A DNA stretch of 33,785 nucleotides from Kiritimatiellia bacterium (GCA_016303225.1 JAEDMC010000005.1:1-33785); one strand, 5' to 3'; numbered from the stretch's first letter, positions 1 through 9,693 are shown. Numbers and translations: made by a program. Notes: a model not told the origin generated them from the sequence alone.

Positions 1-3000
1 TGGGCCTTCAGGAGATCGGGCGGCATGTAGAGCGGATCGTACAAATCGGCGAGCGTCTGGCCGGGATGCGCCGCCCTTGCGTCCAGCACACCTTGCGCGG
101 CAGTTTCAATCGTCTTCCTCGCTTCGTCGCTCACGGTCGGCCAAATGAAGTTGTTGTAAACGAGATCCTTTGAATACTGAAGGTCGGACTTCATTCGCCC
201 GCCGACCGCCCTGAGCCACGCCATGTGAAACGCCGACGAGAGGACGCCGAACATGTAGGGCGTCCCGTTCGGCACAATGAGAACCGTCCCCGTCGTCACG
301 GTTGACTTGTCGATGAACCCAAGCGGCACGTATTTGCGCCGTTCCGATGAGACCTTGGGGATCACAATCGCCGTGTCGGGGTTGTTGAGGTCGCGGAACT
401 GGTAGGGTCGCTCCTCGCCAAGTTTCCGCGCGCCCGCATCCTTGCTCGCAAGCCGCTTTTCGCGGCAAGCTTCCACGCGAGCCGACACAAGCGGCAACGA
501 CTTGAGAAGCGACGGAGCGAAATCGACCAGCCAAAGGCAATAGCGTTCACCGCCGTTGAGAAGTTCATCGCCGCCGAGACAATGCTTGATGAGCGGTTCG
601 CTGCGGCTGTCCGACGCAATGAACTGAGCGCGTTCCTCCGCCGTGAGCATTAACGTCCCCCAGTCGAGGGGAATGTTGCCATAGCACATCGGCAAGGGCG
701 CGTTCACGGGCTTGTCGCGCCGTTCCGTATAGGGATCTGCCGCGTCGTAGAGATAAGGGTTAATCCGCTTGACATGCGTTTCCTTCGGCTGTCCGTCAGG
801 CTTGTCATAGACGAACAGCCGCTTGTCCTTGCGATTCACGAAAGCGAAGCCGACGATCACGCAATGCACCGCCGCCTTGCCCTTCGCCTCGTTCGACCAC
901 TTGAAGGTCTGATGGGCGAAGTTGATATGGATGTTTCGCGGCAGAATGTAGGGGTTCCAAAAGGCGGGGATGTGTTCGCCCTGACAAATGGAATTAGTCG
1001 AGACGAACGCGCACTCGGTCGGTGTCCCCTCCGTGAAATCAACAGCCTTCTTGTACCACGCCGTCACGAAGTCAAGCACGGACGACGGCTTCTTCAGGGC
1101 AAATACCTTCTGCATGTCGGCCTTCTGCCCCACGCCCTGTTCCTTCTTGCCCAAGAACGGCGGATTGCCGAAGATGTAGTCGAACGGCTTCGAGCCCCCC
1201 TTGACCGCTTCGACGAATTTTAGTATCCTATTTTCATCGCTCGGGTCGAGATGCTGTTTCTTCGAGATGGCATCAGCTATTCCCCGAGCGAAATTCTTTT
1301 CCACGGAAATCGCCTCAACGGAATACGTCGCCAAAGAATCTTCTGACGGATAGGCCTTCGAGGTGATCTTGGCGACATATGTAACGCCTCCGAGCACAAA
1401 GGGGCAACCATGCTTGGCATAATGGTCGATGTCCTCTGAACCGTTGCGCGGTTTCTCGTTCCAGAGCGAAACGGACTTTTCGCACAATTGCTCAATGTTC
1501 GCAACAGCCGCCCAATGAACCTTCCGATCAACGGATTGGTCTCGGGCTTTGTCGCTGAGCGCCTTCATAACCTGATTCGTAAAGCGAAAGCGCGTTCCCT
1601 CGCCGTTTTGGACAAAAGCATGTCCCCGTTTCAGCTCCTGCAAATGCGATTTCGCCTTCTTGAAGTCAAAATCGGCGGCGATCTTGACGAATTCAACACC
1701 TGACTTGCCACGCTCGCCGTTCAGCAGCTCGCCCCAGTCCGTCGTGAGCGCGTTGGCGCAGACGATGTGCGGGCTCGCCTTGATCGGGATGCGGGCGAAA
1801 TACTGTCCGAAGCGGTCGGCGACTTCGAGGTTGCAGAGGTGATCCATCAGCCACAGCGCGACCTTGGCGATCTCGGCGGGGAACTGCTCGATCTCGATTC
1901 CGTAGAACTGCGAGACGTTGACCTTGCAGAGCGTCGAGACGTCCAGCACCATGCCGGGATCGTCCTTGTGCAGCTCTTCGAGGACGTCCATTTCAAGACG
2001 GCGAAGTTCGCGGTAGGCGATGAGCAGGAAGTTGCCGCATCCGCAAGCGGGGTCGAGGAACTTCAGCGCGGCGATTCGCGAATGGAACGCCTCAAGCTTC
2101 ACGCGCTTGGAGGGCCCGGTCAAAAGGCAGATTGTGTCGAATTCCTCGCGCAAGCGGTCAAGGAAGAGCGGACGAATCACCTTCAGGATGTTCTCTTCGC
2201 TCGTGTAGTGCGCCCCGAGGTCGTGCCGCTTCGTCTCGTCCATCACGCCCTGGAACATCGCGCCGAAGATCGCGGGCGAAATCTTCGACCAGTCGAGCGC
2301 TCCGCATTCGAGGAGAGCCGTGCGCATCGCGGCGGAAAACGCCGGTATCTGCAACTGCTCGCCGAAGAGATTGCCGTTCACGTAGGGGAACGCGGCAACT
2401 GCCTCGTCACGGGTCGCCAGCCGCTTCTCAGGTGCCGTGTTCAGCACCTGAAACAGCTCGGCAATGCGGATCGCAAGGTCGCTGCCGTCCGGCGCGGTCT
2501 TCTCCCGGATGAAGTTGGAGAACTGCTCGGCCTTGAAGATGGACGTATCTTCCGCGAAGAGGCAGAAGAGGAGTCGGACGAGATAGACCTCCAGCTCGCG
2601 CCCCTGATAGCCGATGGCCTTCAGCGCATCATGGAGCTTCGCCATCTTCTCGGCGGCCTTGCGGTTCACGGGATCCTGTTCGCGGATTTCCTCCGACTCG
2701 CCGCCGATCATGTAACCGAAGAGCGTCACGTACTTGCGAAGGTCGGCGAGCTTGAAGGTCGTAAGCTGCGCGTCCTTTGTGAGATCGTAGAAGCGGAACG
2801 TCTGGAAGTCGGAAACGACAATGGCCCGCGGCAAGGTCGATTGGTCGGGCAGGGCTCGGACATAATCCATCGCCTGACCAAAGGCCGCGTCGAGGTCCTT
2901 GCCCTTCGACTTCATTTCAACGAGGATCGTACTCGGCCAGAAGCAATCGACAAAGCCCTGCGAGCCGTCCGAGAACTTCACGCGATGCTCAAAGGTCGCC

Positions 3001-3137
3001 TGTGTGACGGTATCGACGCCGAAGACCTCGAAGAATTCCTTCAGGAACGACTGGGCCTGAGACTTCTCGTCATACGCGCCCTTCCACCGCTTGGAGAAAA
3101 CGGTAGCCGCCTTGCGAATCTCGTTCCATGACTTCAT
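1..3137 (-). CDS. MmeI-like type IIG/IIL restriction-modification enzyme (3' end outside window)
   Basis: A single polypeptide combining DNA adenine methylation and cleavage. The frame opens at ATG 3137 and stays open to the left edge, giving 1045 visible residues without a stop, so only the C-terminus is missing. Seen directly: a PD-(D/E)XK-type nuclease signature near the N-terminus (D64, then E74-M-K76 in VEMKSK), SAM-binding motif I DPACGCGNF at about residue 362, and the amino-methyltransferase motif NPPF at residue 658. The order nuclease, helical spacer, methyltransferase, target-recognition region is the layout of the MmeI family (COG1002). Such enzymes usually act alone as restriction systems. 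The start codon lies 6 bp after a TATAAT box, so the mRNA is probably leaderless. The family call is firm; recognition site and activity cannot be read from the sequence. Confidence 0.88.
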   Translation of the reverse strand, partial: MKSWNEIRKAATVFSKRWKGAYDEKSQAQSFLKEFFEVFGVDTVTQATFEHRVKFSDGSQGFVDCFWPSTILVEMKSKGKDLDAAFGQAMDYVRALPDQSTLPRAIVVSDFQTFRFYDLTKDAQLTTFKLADLRKYVTLFGYMIGGESEEIREQDPVNRKAAEKMAKLHDALKAIGYQGRELEVYLVRLLFCLFAEDTSIFKAEQFSNFIREKTAPDGSDLAIRIAELFQVLNTAPEKRLATRDEAVAAFPYVNGNLFGEQLQIPAFSAAMRTALLECGALDWSKISPAIFGAMFQGVMDETKRHDLGAHYTSEENILKVIRPLFLDRLREEFDTICLLTGPSKRVKLEAFHSRIAALKFLDPACGCGNFLLIAYRELRRLEMDVLEELHKDDPGMVLDVSTLCKVNVSQFYGIEIEQFPAEIAKVALWLMDHLCNLEVADRFGQYFARIPIKASPHIVCANALTTDWGELLNGERGKSGVEFVKIAADFDFKKAKSHLQELKRGHAFVQNGEGTRFRFTNQVMKALSDKARDQSVDRKVHWAAVANIEQLCEKSVSLWNEKPRNGSEDIDHYAKHGCPFVLGGVTYVAKITSKAYPSEDSLATYSVEAISVEKNFARGIADAISKKQHLDPSDENRILKFVEAVKGGSKPFDYIFGNPPFLGKKEQGVGQKADMQKVFALKKPSSVLDFVTAWYKKAVDFTEGTPTECAFVSTNSICQGEHIPAFWNPYILPRNIHINFAHQTFKWSNEAKGKAAVHCVIVGFAFVNRKDKRLFVYDKPDGQPKETHVKRINPYLYDAADPYTERRDKPVNAPLPMCYGNIPLDWGTLMLTAEERAQFIASDSRSEPLIKHCLGGDELLNGGERYCLWLVDFAPSLLKSLPLVSARVEACREKRLASKDAGARKLGEERPYQFRDLNNPDTAIVIPKVSSERRKYVPLGFIDKSTVTTGTVLIVPNGTPYMFGVLSSAFHMAWLRAVGGRMKSDLQYSKDLVYNNFIWPTVSDEARKTIETAAQGVLDARAAHPGQTLADLYDPLYMPPDLLKA

Positions 3138-3143
3138 GGGGGT

Positions 3144-3156
3144 ATTATACCACAAC
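3144..3156 (-). promoter_or_regulatory. Extended -10 promoter of the restriction-modification gene
   Basis: On the minus strand the 13-mer GTTGTGGTATAAT contains a perfect TATAAT with an upstream TGG (extended -10). Only six bases separate TATAAT from the ATG at 3137, which places the expected transcription start on or next to the start codon. The identical 13-mer precedes the ATPase gene at 12362. No good -35 is evident. Confidence 0.7.
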
Positions 3157-3191
3157 CTCACACTCAAAAATCGTATCGAAAAGCACTCGTT

Positions 3192-3538
3192 TCACCCTTT
3201 AGACGGCGGCCTCACGAACTTGACCTTGAAGCGGCTGCCGTGGGCGGCTTGGCGGTTGCGGCGGCGGGGATCGTGGAGGTAGAGGACGATTTCACCGGTG
3301 AGACCGATTGCCGATTCGCGCATGTACTTCGTCTCGAAGCGCTTCGGAGACTCCACCACGATCTTCTCGGGCGTCGCGGACACGATCTCGCAGGCGTACA
3401 TCATCGCCTCGACCGGATAGTTCACCTTGAGCGCGACCTGGCTGTTGGGGCAGTTTTCTTCTTGAGACGCGACTTCTCCCAGTGAAACCTAATTATCGGT
3501 TTTAGTGATTCAATCGGTGCTTCCAAGCGTTTAGACAT
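3192..3538 (-). pseudogene. Small gene of unknown function, split by a one-base frameshift
   Basis: A strong ribosome binding site (AGGAGGAGG, 3549-3557) and a good promoter precede ATG 3538. Frame one (MSKRLEAPIESL...) runs 38 codons to TGA at 3422-3424. A second frame continues without interruption from before that stop to TGA at 3192 and encodes QVALKVNYPVEAMMYACEIV and onward to FVRPPSKG. The total of 347 nt is one base short of a multiple of three. One added base in the A or C runs around residue 30 would give one protein of about 115 aa, basic at both ends with an apparent beta-rich middle. I do not recognise the family; a PilZ-like barrel was considered but is not supported. The indel may be a real mutation or a sequence error. 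Confidence 0.5.
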
Positions 3539-3575
3539 TGTAAAATCCTCCTCCTTTAACCTCTCCTAGAGCGAG

Positions 3576-3605
3576 TATAGCATACTCACTTTTCCTTTGG
3601 CAAGA
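3576..3605 (-). promoter_or_regulatory. Sigma-70-type promoter for the frameshifted small gene
   Basis: Minus strand: -35 TTGCCA (3600-3605), an 18-bp spacer and -10 TATACT (3576-3581), with TG one base before the -10 box. It lies about 40 bp before the start codon and just upstream of a strong Shine-Dalgarno sequence. Confidence 0.7.
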
Positions 3606-3728
3606 GAGTTCGGGTTAGTAGAATATCAAGAAAAGGTTATATGATTACTTTGATTAGGTTCAAACTTACAGGCAAAAGGTTGCAAGAACATCTTTGAGGG
3701 GCTTAGGCGAAAACCGAATCGGGCAGAT

Positions 3729-3794
3729 GAGAAATCGCGGAGGGACAGCGGAGAAATCGCGGGTGGCCTGTAGAGAAATCGCGGAGGGACTGTT
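3729..3794. repeat. Three 22-bp tandem repeats, candidate activator (enhancer) sites for gltBD
   Basis: The 12-mer GAGAAATCGCGG occurs at 3729, 3751 and 3773, exactly 22 bp apart (about two helical turns). The first and third units also share the following AGGGAC. The array lies about 200-260 bp upstream of the -24 box of the sigma-54 promoter, the usual place for sites of an enhancer-binding activator. A further 10-mer, GCGAAAACCG, occurs at 3707 and 3818 on either side of the array. The rest of the 3606-3990 stretch shows no gene. Binding by an activator is inference. Confidence 0.6.
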
Positions 3795-3990
3795 GAGACT
3801 CTCGTTCTCCCCTGTACGCGAAAACCGTTTGCCCTCTTGAGGCAACCCGAAGAGTCTGTACGCAGAAGCGGGAAGGTCTGTCGAGCTCCAATATCTTCGA
3901 TGAACCCGACTTTTACACCTCGTGAAAAACAGACTCGATTTCATTTCAAGCCTTGTACAATATTCAAACGTTTTACTCTGTCTCTTCCGC

Positions 3991-4006
3991 TTGGCACGGA
4001 GTTTGC
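3991..4006 (+). promoter_or_regulatory. Sigma-54 (RpoN) promoter of gltBD
   Basis: TTGGCACG (3991-3998), four bases, then TTGC (4003-4006) matches the -24/-12 consensus essentially perfectly, with the invariant GG and GC separated by ten bases. The expected start is around 4017-4018, directly before the Shine-Dalgarno AAGGAG (4019-4024) of gltB. Sigma-54 control of nitrogen assimilation genes through NtrC-type activators is well known. Confidence 0.88.
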
Positions 4007-4032
4007 ATATCTGTGTACGAAGGAGATTCATT

Positions 4033-7000
4033 ATGCACCAGAACGGACAGATCGGAATGTACGACCGGAACTTCGAACACGACGCCTGCGGCGTCGGCCT
4101 CGTCGCGAACCTTGACAATGTCGCCTCCCATGACATCGTCACTCGCGGCCTGACGGTTCTGAAGCGGCTCATGCATCGCGGCGCAACGGGGAACGACCCC
4201 GAGACTGGCGACGGCGCCGGCCTCCTCCTGCAGATTCCCGACGCCTTCTTTCGCAAGACCGTCCCCGCCCTTCCCCCGAAAGGCGAATACGGCGTCGCCA
4301 TGGTCTTCGGAGCCGTCGGCGAGGAGCCGACCTTCGAGGCGGCTGTCCGAGAGAACGGGGCGAACGTCATCTCGTGGCGTGACGTTCCAGTCGTTCCAGA
4401 AGCCGTCGGCCCGGTTGCGCGCAGCGTCCTGCCGAGGATCCGCCAGCTGTTCGTCAGCGGTGCGGACGAGCATCGGCTCTTCGTCATCCGGCGCACGATT
4501 GAGAAGCAACTGAAGGACGGGTACATCTGCTCGTTCTCCTCGCGCACGATCGTCTACAAGGGGCTTCTTCTCGCCCCACAGGTCGAGAGGTTCTATCCCG
4601 ACCTCACGGACGCCGACTTCGTTTCGGCCCTGGCGCTCGTCCACCAGCGCTATTCGACGAACACCTTCCCGACCTGGGAACTCGCCCATCCCTTCCGGAT
4701 GCTCGCGCACAACGGCGAGATCAACACGATCCGCGGCAACCTCAACCAGCTGAGGTCACGCGAGAAGAACTTCGCCTCGCCGCTCTTCGGGGACGACCTC
4801 CGGAAGATCCTCCCGCTTGTCAAGGACGGTCAGTCCGACTCGGCGTCGCTCGACAACATGTTCGAGCTTCTCGTCGCAGCCGGCCGCGATCCCGCCCACG
4901 CGATGCTCATGCTGATGCCGCAGGCCTGGGGCACCAAGTACCACATGGGCCATGACGTGCGCGGCTTCTACGAGTACCACTCCGCGCTCATGGAGCCGTG
5001 GGACGGCCCCGCCGCCGTGGCCTTCACGGACGGCATCACGGCGGGCGCGGCCCTCGACCGGAACGGCCTCCGTCCCGCCCGCTGGACGCTCACCAGGGAC
5101 CACCTCTTCGTGCTCGCCTCGGAGACCGGCGTCCTGGACATCGACCCGAAGGACGTCGTCCGGCACGGCCGCGTCAAGCCAGGCTCGATGATCTATCTCG
5201 ACCTTCCCGCGCACCGGCTTCTCGAGGACGCCGAAATCAAGACCCGCTACGCCCGTCGACGTCCCTACCGCCGCTGGGTCGAGGAGAACCGCATCGCGAT
5301 CCAGGGTCTGTTCTCGGAGATCGTCCCCTCGAAGGTCCCGGGCGACCTGACGAGCCGACAGCAGCGGTTCGGCTATACGCAGGAGGATCTCGAGCTCATT
5401 CTCGAGCCGATGGCCCGGGACGGCAAGGAACCCGTCGGCTCGATGGGCAACGACGCCGCACTCGCCTGCCGCTCGCACGTGCGCCGCTCGCTCTTCGACT
5501 GCTTCCACCAGCTCTTCGCGCAGGTGACCAATCCGCCGATCGACCCGATCCGCGAGGAGCTCGTGATGTCGCTGATGACCTACATCGGCAACCGCGGGAA
5601 CATTCTGGAGGAGACGCCGGAACACGCTCGTTTGATCAAGCTCCGTCGCCCGGTCCTGACGGACGACGAGCTTGACCGCCTTTCCAAGGTCGCCGACCGC
5701 GGCTATCCCGTCGCGACCCTGTCGACGGGATTCTCCGAGCCGTTGGACGTCGCCCTCGAGAACCTCGGCAGGCGCGCCGTCGAGGCCGTCGGATCCGGCG
5801 CGCGGATTATCGTCCTGTCGGACAGGGACACGGCCGCCGCGCCGATCCCGATCGTCCTCGCTCTGGCGGCCGTCAACCGCGCGCTGGTCTCGACGGGACT
5901 TCGCAGTTCGGTCGGCCTGATCGTCCAGTCGGGCGAGGTCCGTGAAGTCCACCATTTCGCCGTCCTGCTCGGCTACGGCGCGACGGCGATCAATCCCTAC
6001 CTCGCCCTCGAGACGGTCTCCTCGATGTTCTCCGCAGACCCCGTTAGCGCCGCCTCGAACTATATCCAGGCCGTGGACAAAGGTCTCCTGAAGATCATGT
6101 CGAAAATGGGCATCTCAACCCTACGGAGCTACCGATCGGCGCAGATCTTCGAGATCGTCGGGCTCGCCGCGGACATCGTAGACCGCTATTTCTCTGGGAC
6201 CCCCTCCCGCATCGGCGGCCTCGGGTTCAGGGAGATCGAACAGAAGTTCCTCAGCGCAGCGGCCTCGGCGCCTCTCCCCGTCCTTCTTTCCCCGGGCGGA
6301 CAGTACCGCTACCGTAAGGACTCCGAGGAGCATCTCTGGACGCCGCAGACAGTCGCCGCGTTCCGACAGGCCGTCCGCACAGGAGACTACGCGAAGTTCA
6401 AGGAGTACTCGACCGCCGTGGACGCAGCGGAGAAGCGCAGCTGCACGTTGCGCGGCCTCTTCGGTTTTGCTCCGGCGAAGGCCATCCCGCTTGACGAAGT
6501 CGAACCCGTCGAGCAGATCATGAAGCACTTCGTCGGCGGTGCGATGTCCCTCGGCTCGCTTTCGCCCGAAGCCCACGAGTCAATCGCCCGCGCGTTCAAC
6601 TCGATCGGCTCAATGTCGAACTCCGGCGAAGGCGGGCTCAACGCCGAGCGCTTCGGCACGGACGCGGACTGCGGCATCAAGCAGGTCGCCTCCGGACGCT
6701 TCGGCGTGACGCTCGACTACCTCCGGAACGCCAGGGACCTGCAAATCAAGCTCGCCCAGGGCGCAAAGCCCGGCGAGGGCGGCCAGCTTCCCGCGCACAA
6801 GGTGAACGAATTCGTCGCCAAGCTCCGGCACGCCCGGCCTGGGACAACGCTCATCTCGCCGCCGCCCCATCACGACATCTATTCGATCGAAGACCTCGCA
6901 CAGCTGATCTACGACCTCCGCTGCGCCAACCCCAAGGCTCGCATCAGCGTCAAGCTCGTTTCCGAAGCCGGTGTCGGTACGATCGCCGCGGGCGTCGCCA

Positions 7001-8331
7001 AGGCCCACGCCGACGTCGTCCTCGTCTCCGGCTTCGACGGCGGCACCGGCGCCGCACCGCTCACTTCGATGAAGCATGCCGGCCTCCCGTGGGAGCTCGG
7101 ACTCGCCGAGACCCAGCAGACCCTCGTCAAGAACGGACTGCGCGGGCGCGTGAAGGTCCAGGTCGACGGACAGCTCAAGACCGGACGCGACATCGTGATC
7201 GGCGCCCTTCTCGGCGCCGAGGAATTCGGGTTCGGCACGACGCTCCTGGTCGCCCTCGGCTGCATCCAGGACCGCCGCTGCCACTGCGACACCTGCCCTG
7301 TCGGCATTGCCACCCAGTGCGCCGAGAGGCGCAAGCTCTTCGCCGGCGGCCCCGTCCACATCGTCAACTTCCTCCGCTTCCTTGCGGAGGAAACGCGCGA
7401 GCTCCTCGCCGCTCTCGGGCTCCGCTCACTCGACGAGGCCGTCGGACGCACCGACCTTCTGAAGAATGAGGAGTGCCAGACAGGCTTCGACTTCTCCCGC
7501 CTCTTCGTCAAGGAGACGGGCGACGAACCGAAGTTCACCCCAGGCTCCAACCCCTACGTGTTCGACTCCTACGACCGGCATCACCTCATTCCCGAGCTTG
7601 GCAATTCCTCCATTCCCCATACGCCGTTCCTCATTCAGCGGTGTATCCACAACACCGATCGGACGGTCGGCACGGAATTCGCGAGCGAAATCGCCGCACG
7701 CTACGGCGCCCTCGCCGACGACTCGGTCACCGTGAACTTCAACGGTGTAGCCGGACAGTCCTTCGGCGCATTCCTCGCCTCCGGCGTGACGTTTTCGCTC
7801 ACCGGCGAAGCCAATGACTTCGTCGGCAAGGGCCTTTCCGGCGGCATCATCGCCATCCGTCCGCCGGCAGATGCAGCGCTCAGCCCTGAGGAGAACGTCA
7901 TCGCAGGCAATGTGATCGCCTACGGCGCAACGAGCGGAAGGATCTTCCTCAACGGACAGGCGGGCGAACGTTTCGCCATCCGCAACTCCGGCGTAACCCT
8001 GGTGGCGGAAGGTATCGGTGACCACGGCTGCGAATACATGACGGGCGGTGAAGTCGTGATCCTCGGCCCGACCGGCGTCAACTTCGGCGCGGGCATGACC
8101 GGCGGCATCGCGTATGTCCTCGACGAAGCCGGCGACTTCGACCTCCGCTGCAACCTGGCCTCCATCGACCTGACAACCGTCGAGGCCGGCTCTGACGACG
8201 AACAGCACCTGCTTGACCTCATCCGCGAACACATCCGCCGCACGGATTCGCCCTTAGGCAAGCGGATGCTCGAGAGCTGGGAGAGCTACCGCCCGAAGTT
8301 CGTCAAGGTAATCCCCGTCAAGGAGAACTGA
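4033..8331 (+). CDS. gltB: Glutamate synthase large (alpha) subunit
   Basis: Transfers the amide group of glutamine to 2-oxoglutarate, making two glutamates, with reducing power from the GltD subunit; cytoplasmic. The 1432-aa product is the usual length. The start is ATG 4033 because of the AAGGAG site just upstream and because it places the N-terminal nucleophile Cys19 (HDACGVG) after a short propeptide, as in the family. An upstream in-frame GTG lies before the promoter and is not used. Seen in order: class II glutamine amidotransferase domain, central domain, FMN-binding synthase domain with VSEAGVGTIAAGVAKA and DGGTGAAP, the 3Fe-4S cysteines C1077-x5-C1083-x4-C1088, and the glycine-rich C-terminal GltB beta-helix domain. 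It forms an operon with gltD, three bases apart, behind a sigma-54 promoter. Confidence 0.98.
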   Translation: MHQNGQIGMYDRNFEHDACGVGLVANLDNVASHDIVTRGLTVLKRLMHRGATGNDPETGDGAGLLLQIPDAFFRKTVPALPPKGEYGVAMVFGAVGEEPTFEAAVRENGANVISWRDVPVVPEAVGPVARSVLPRIRQLFVSGADEHRLFVIRRTIEKQLKDGYICSFSSRTIVYKGLLLAPQVERFYPDLTDADFVSALALVHQRYSTNTFPTWELAHPFRMLAHNGEINTIRGNLNQLRSREKNFASPLFGDDLRKILPLVKDGQSDSASLDNMFELLVAAGRDPAHAMLMLMPQAWGTKYHMGHDVRGFYEYHSALMEPWDGPAAVAFTDGITAGAALDRNGLRPARWTLTRDHLFVLASETGVLDIDPKDVVRHGRVKPGSMIYLDLPAHRLLEDAEIKTRYARRRPYRRWVEENRIAIQGLFSEIVPSKVPGDLTSRQQRFGYTQEDLELILEPMARDGKEPVGSMGNDAALACRSHVRRSLFDCFHQLFAQVTNPPIDPIREELVMSLMTYIGNRGNILEETPEHARLIKLRRPVLTDDELDRLSKVADRGYPVATLSTGFSEPLDVALENLGRRAVEAVGSGARIIVLSDRDTAAAPIPIVLALAAVNRALVSTGLRSSVGLIVQSGEVREVHHFAVLLGYGATAINPYLALETVSSMFSADPVSAASNYIQAVDKGLLKIMSKMGISTLRSYRSAQIFEIVGLAADIVDRYFSGTPSRIGGLGFREIEQKFLSAAASAPLPVLLSPGGQYRYRKDSEEHLWTPQTVAAFRQAVRTGDYAKFKEYSTAVDAAEKRSCTLRGLFGFAPAKAIPLDEVEPVEQIMKHFVGGAMSLGSLSPEAHESIARAFNSIGSMSNSGEGGLNAERFGTDADCGIKQVASGRFGVTLDYLRNARDLQIKLAQGAKPGEGGQLPAHKVNEFVAKLRHARPGTTLISPPPHHDIYSIEDLAQLIYDLRCANPKARISVKLVSEAGVGTIAAGVAKAHADVVLVSGFDGGTGAAPLTSMKHAGLPWELGLAETQQTLVKNGLRGRVKVQVDGQLKTGRDIVIGALLGAEEFGFGTTLLVALGCIQDRRCHCDTCPVGIATQCAERRKLFAGGPVHIVNFLRFLAEETRELLAALGLRSLDEAVGRTDLLKNEECQTGFDFSRLFVKETGDEPKFTPGSNPYVFDSYDRHHLIPELGNSSIPHTPFLIQRCIHNTDRTVGTEFASEIAARYGALADDSVTVNFNGVAGQSFGAFLASGVTFSLTGEANDFVGKGLSGGIIAIRPPADAALSPEENVIAGNVIAYGATSGRIFLNGQAGERFAIRNSGVTLVAEGIGDHGCEYMTGGEVVILGPTGVNFGAGMTGGIAYVLDEAGDFDLRCNLASIDLTTVEAGSDDEQHLLDLIREHIRRTDSPLGKRMLESWESYRPKFVKVIPVKEN

Positions 8332-8334
8332 ATC

Positions 8335-9693
8335 ATGGAACGCATTCACGACTACTACCGTCCCGCCGAAGAGCGGAAGATCGATTTCAACGAAGTCGAG
8401 CGCCGGCTGTCCGCTGACGAGCTCCGTCCCCAGGTCGAGCGCTGCCTCGCCTGTGGCGTTCCCTTCTGCCACGGCTACGGCTGTCCGCTCGGAAACCTCG
8501 TGCCGGACCAGAACCGCGCCGTCGCCCACGGCGACTTCCGCAAGGCCTACGAGATTCTGTCCGTCAACAGCGACTTCCCGGAGTTCACCGCGCGCATCTG
8601 CCCGGCGCTCTGCGAATCCTGCTGCGTCCACCAGCTCGACGAGGAGTCGGTGATGATCCGGCAGAGCGAGAAGCTGATCATCGAGACGGCCTTCGCAAAC
8701 GGCTGGGTTGTCCCGCGTCCGCCCGCCAAGGAGAACGGCAAGCGCGCCGCCGTCATCGGCGCGGGTCCGGCCGGGCTCTCCGCCGCGGTCACGCTGCGGC
8801 GCAAGGGCTGGGCGGTCACCGTCTACGAGAAGAACCACGACATCGGCGGACTCCTCCGCTACGGCATCCCCTGCTTCAAGCTCGACAAGGCAGTCATCGA
8901 CCGCCGCCGGAAGATCCTCGAGGCGGAGGGCATCGTGTTCAAGACCGACACCGAAGTCGGAACTGACGTCTCGGCCGAGTACCTGAAGCGCACGAACGAC
9001 GCGATCGTCGTCGCGATCGGCACGCCTGCCGCACGCGACCTGACGATTCCCGGTCGTGAACTCGCCGGCATTCACCTCGCCCTTGAGTTCCTCGGCGGAC
9101 AGAACCGCTTCCTGACGGGAGAGACGTCCACGAATCCCATCAGCGCCAAGGACAAGCGCGTTCTCGTCATCGGCGGCGGCGACACGGGCTCGGACTGCGT
9201 GGGCACCGCCATCCGCCATGGGGCGAAGTCGGTCACGCAGATCGAGATCATGCCCAAGCCGCCGACGACCCGCAGTCCGTCCACGCCCTGGCCGCTATGG
9301 CCCTATGAGCTCCGCACGAGCTCCAGCCACCTCGAGGGCTGCGAACGCCGCTGGAACCTGAACTCGCTCAAGTTCCTCGGCAAGGGAACTGTCACAGGAG
9401 TGGAGGTTGAGACCGTCGACTGGGACTTCACCCTCGAGGGCAAGCCTGTCAAGTTCACTCCGCGGCACGGCTCGAAGGAAACAATCGAGGCGGATCTCGT
9501 CCTCCTCGCGATGGGCTTCACGGGCGTCCCGACCGACCACCCGATCATCCGTCAGCTCGGCCTTGCGCAGACGCCGCGCACCGCGCTCATCGGCCAGCCC
9601 GAGGCGAACCTCTACTGTGTCGGCGACTGTGCGAGCGGCGCCTCACTCGTCGTGCGCGCCCTCGCCAGCGGCAAGGCCCTGCCATCCCTTTAG
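8335..9693 (+). CDS. gltD: Glutamate synthase small (beta) subunit, NAD(P)H-dependent
   Basis: Oxidises NAD(P)H and passes electrons through FAD and iron-sulfur clusters to GltB. Start ATG 8335 is three bases after the gltB stop, with GGAG inside the gltB end as ribosome binding site. The N-terminus carries the ferredoxin-like cysteines C37, C40, C45, C50 and a second group C89, C93, C96, C97. The FAD fingerprint GAGPAG is at about residue 142 and the NAD(P)-binding VIGGGDTG at about 278. The closing GDCASGASLVV fits the FAD-binding end of the family. The protein is 452 aa and stops soon after this motif (SGKALPSL), some 15-20 residues earlier than typical GltD, so the last helix appears missing or replaced. 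Confidence 0.96.
   Translation: MERIHDYYRPAEERKIDFNEVERRLSADELRPQVERCLACGVPFCHGYGCPLGNLVPDQNRAVAHGDFRKAYEILSVNSDFPEFTARICPALCESCCVHQLDEESVMIRQSEKLIIETAFANGWVVPRPPAKENGKRAAVIGAGPAGLSAAVTLRRKGWAVTVYEKNHDIGGLLRYGIPCFKLDKAVIDRRRKILEAEGIVFKTDTEVGTDVSAEYLKRTNDAIVVAIGTPAARDLTIPGRELAGIHLALEFLGGQNRFLTGETSTNPISAKDKRVLVIGGGDTGSDCVGTAIRHGAKSVTQIEIMPKPPTTRSPSTPWPLWPYELRTSSSHLEGCERRWNLNSLKFLGKGTVTGVEVETVDWDFTLEGKPVKFTPRHGSKETIEADLVLLAMGFTGVPTDHPIIRQLGLAQTPRTALIGQPEANLYCVGDCASGASLVVRALASGKALPSL

Noticed and set aside
1767..3131. Long plus-strand frame of 454 codons opposite the restriction enzyme
   Set aside because: It is the antisense shadow of the restriction-modification gene, whose minus-strand frame carries recognisable motifs.
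3192..3425. PilZ domain in the small gene before the restriction enzyme
   Set aside because: The RxxxR and DxSxxG motifs of PilZ are absent.
3729..3794. Possible CRISPR array in the 22-bp repeats
   Set aside because: Repeats are only 12 bp with spacers of 10 bp that are partly alike. This is the size of protein-binding sites.
3922..4032. Upstream in-frame extension of gltB
   Set aside because: It would start before the sigma-54 promoter and place 37 extra residues before the normal propeptide. ATG 4033 has the ribosome site.
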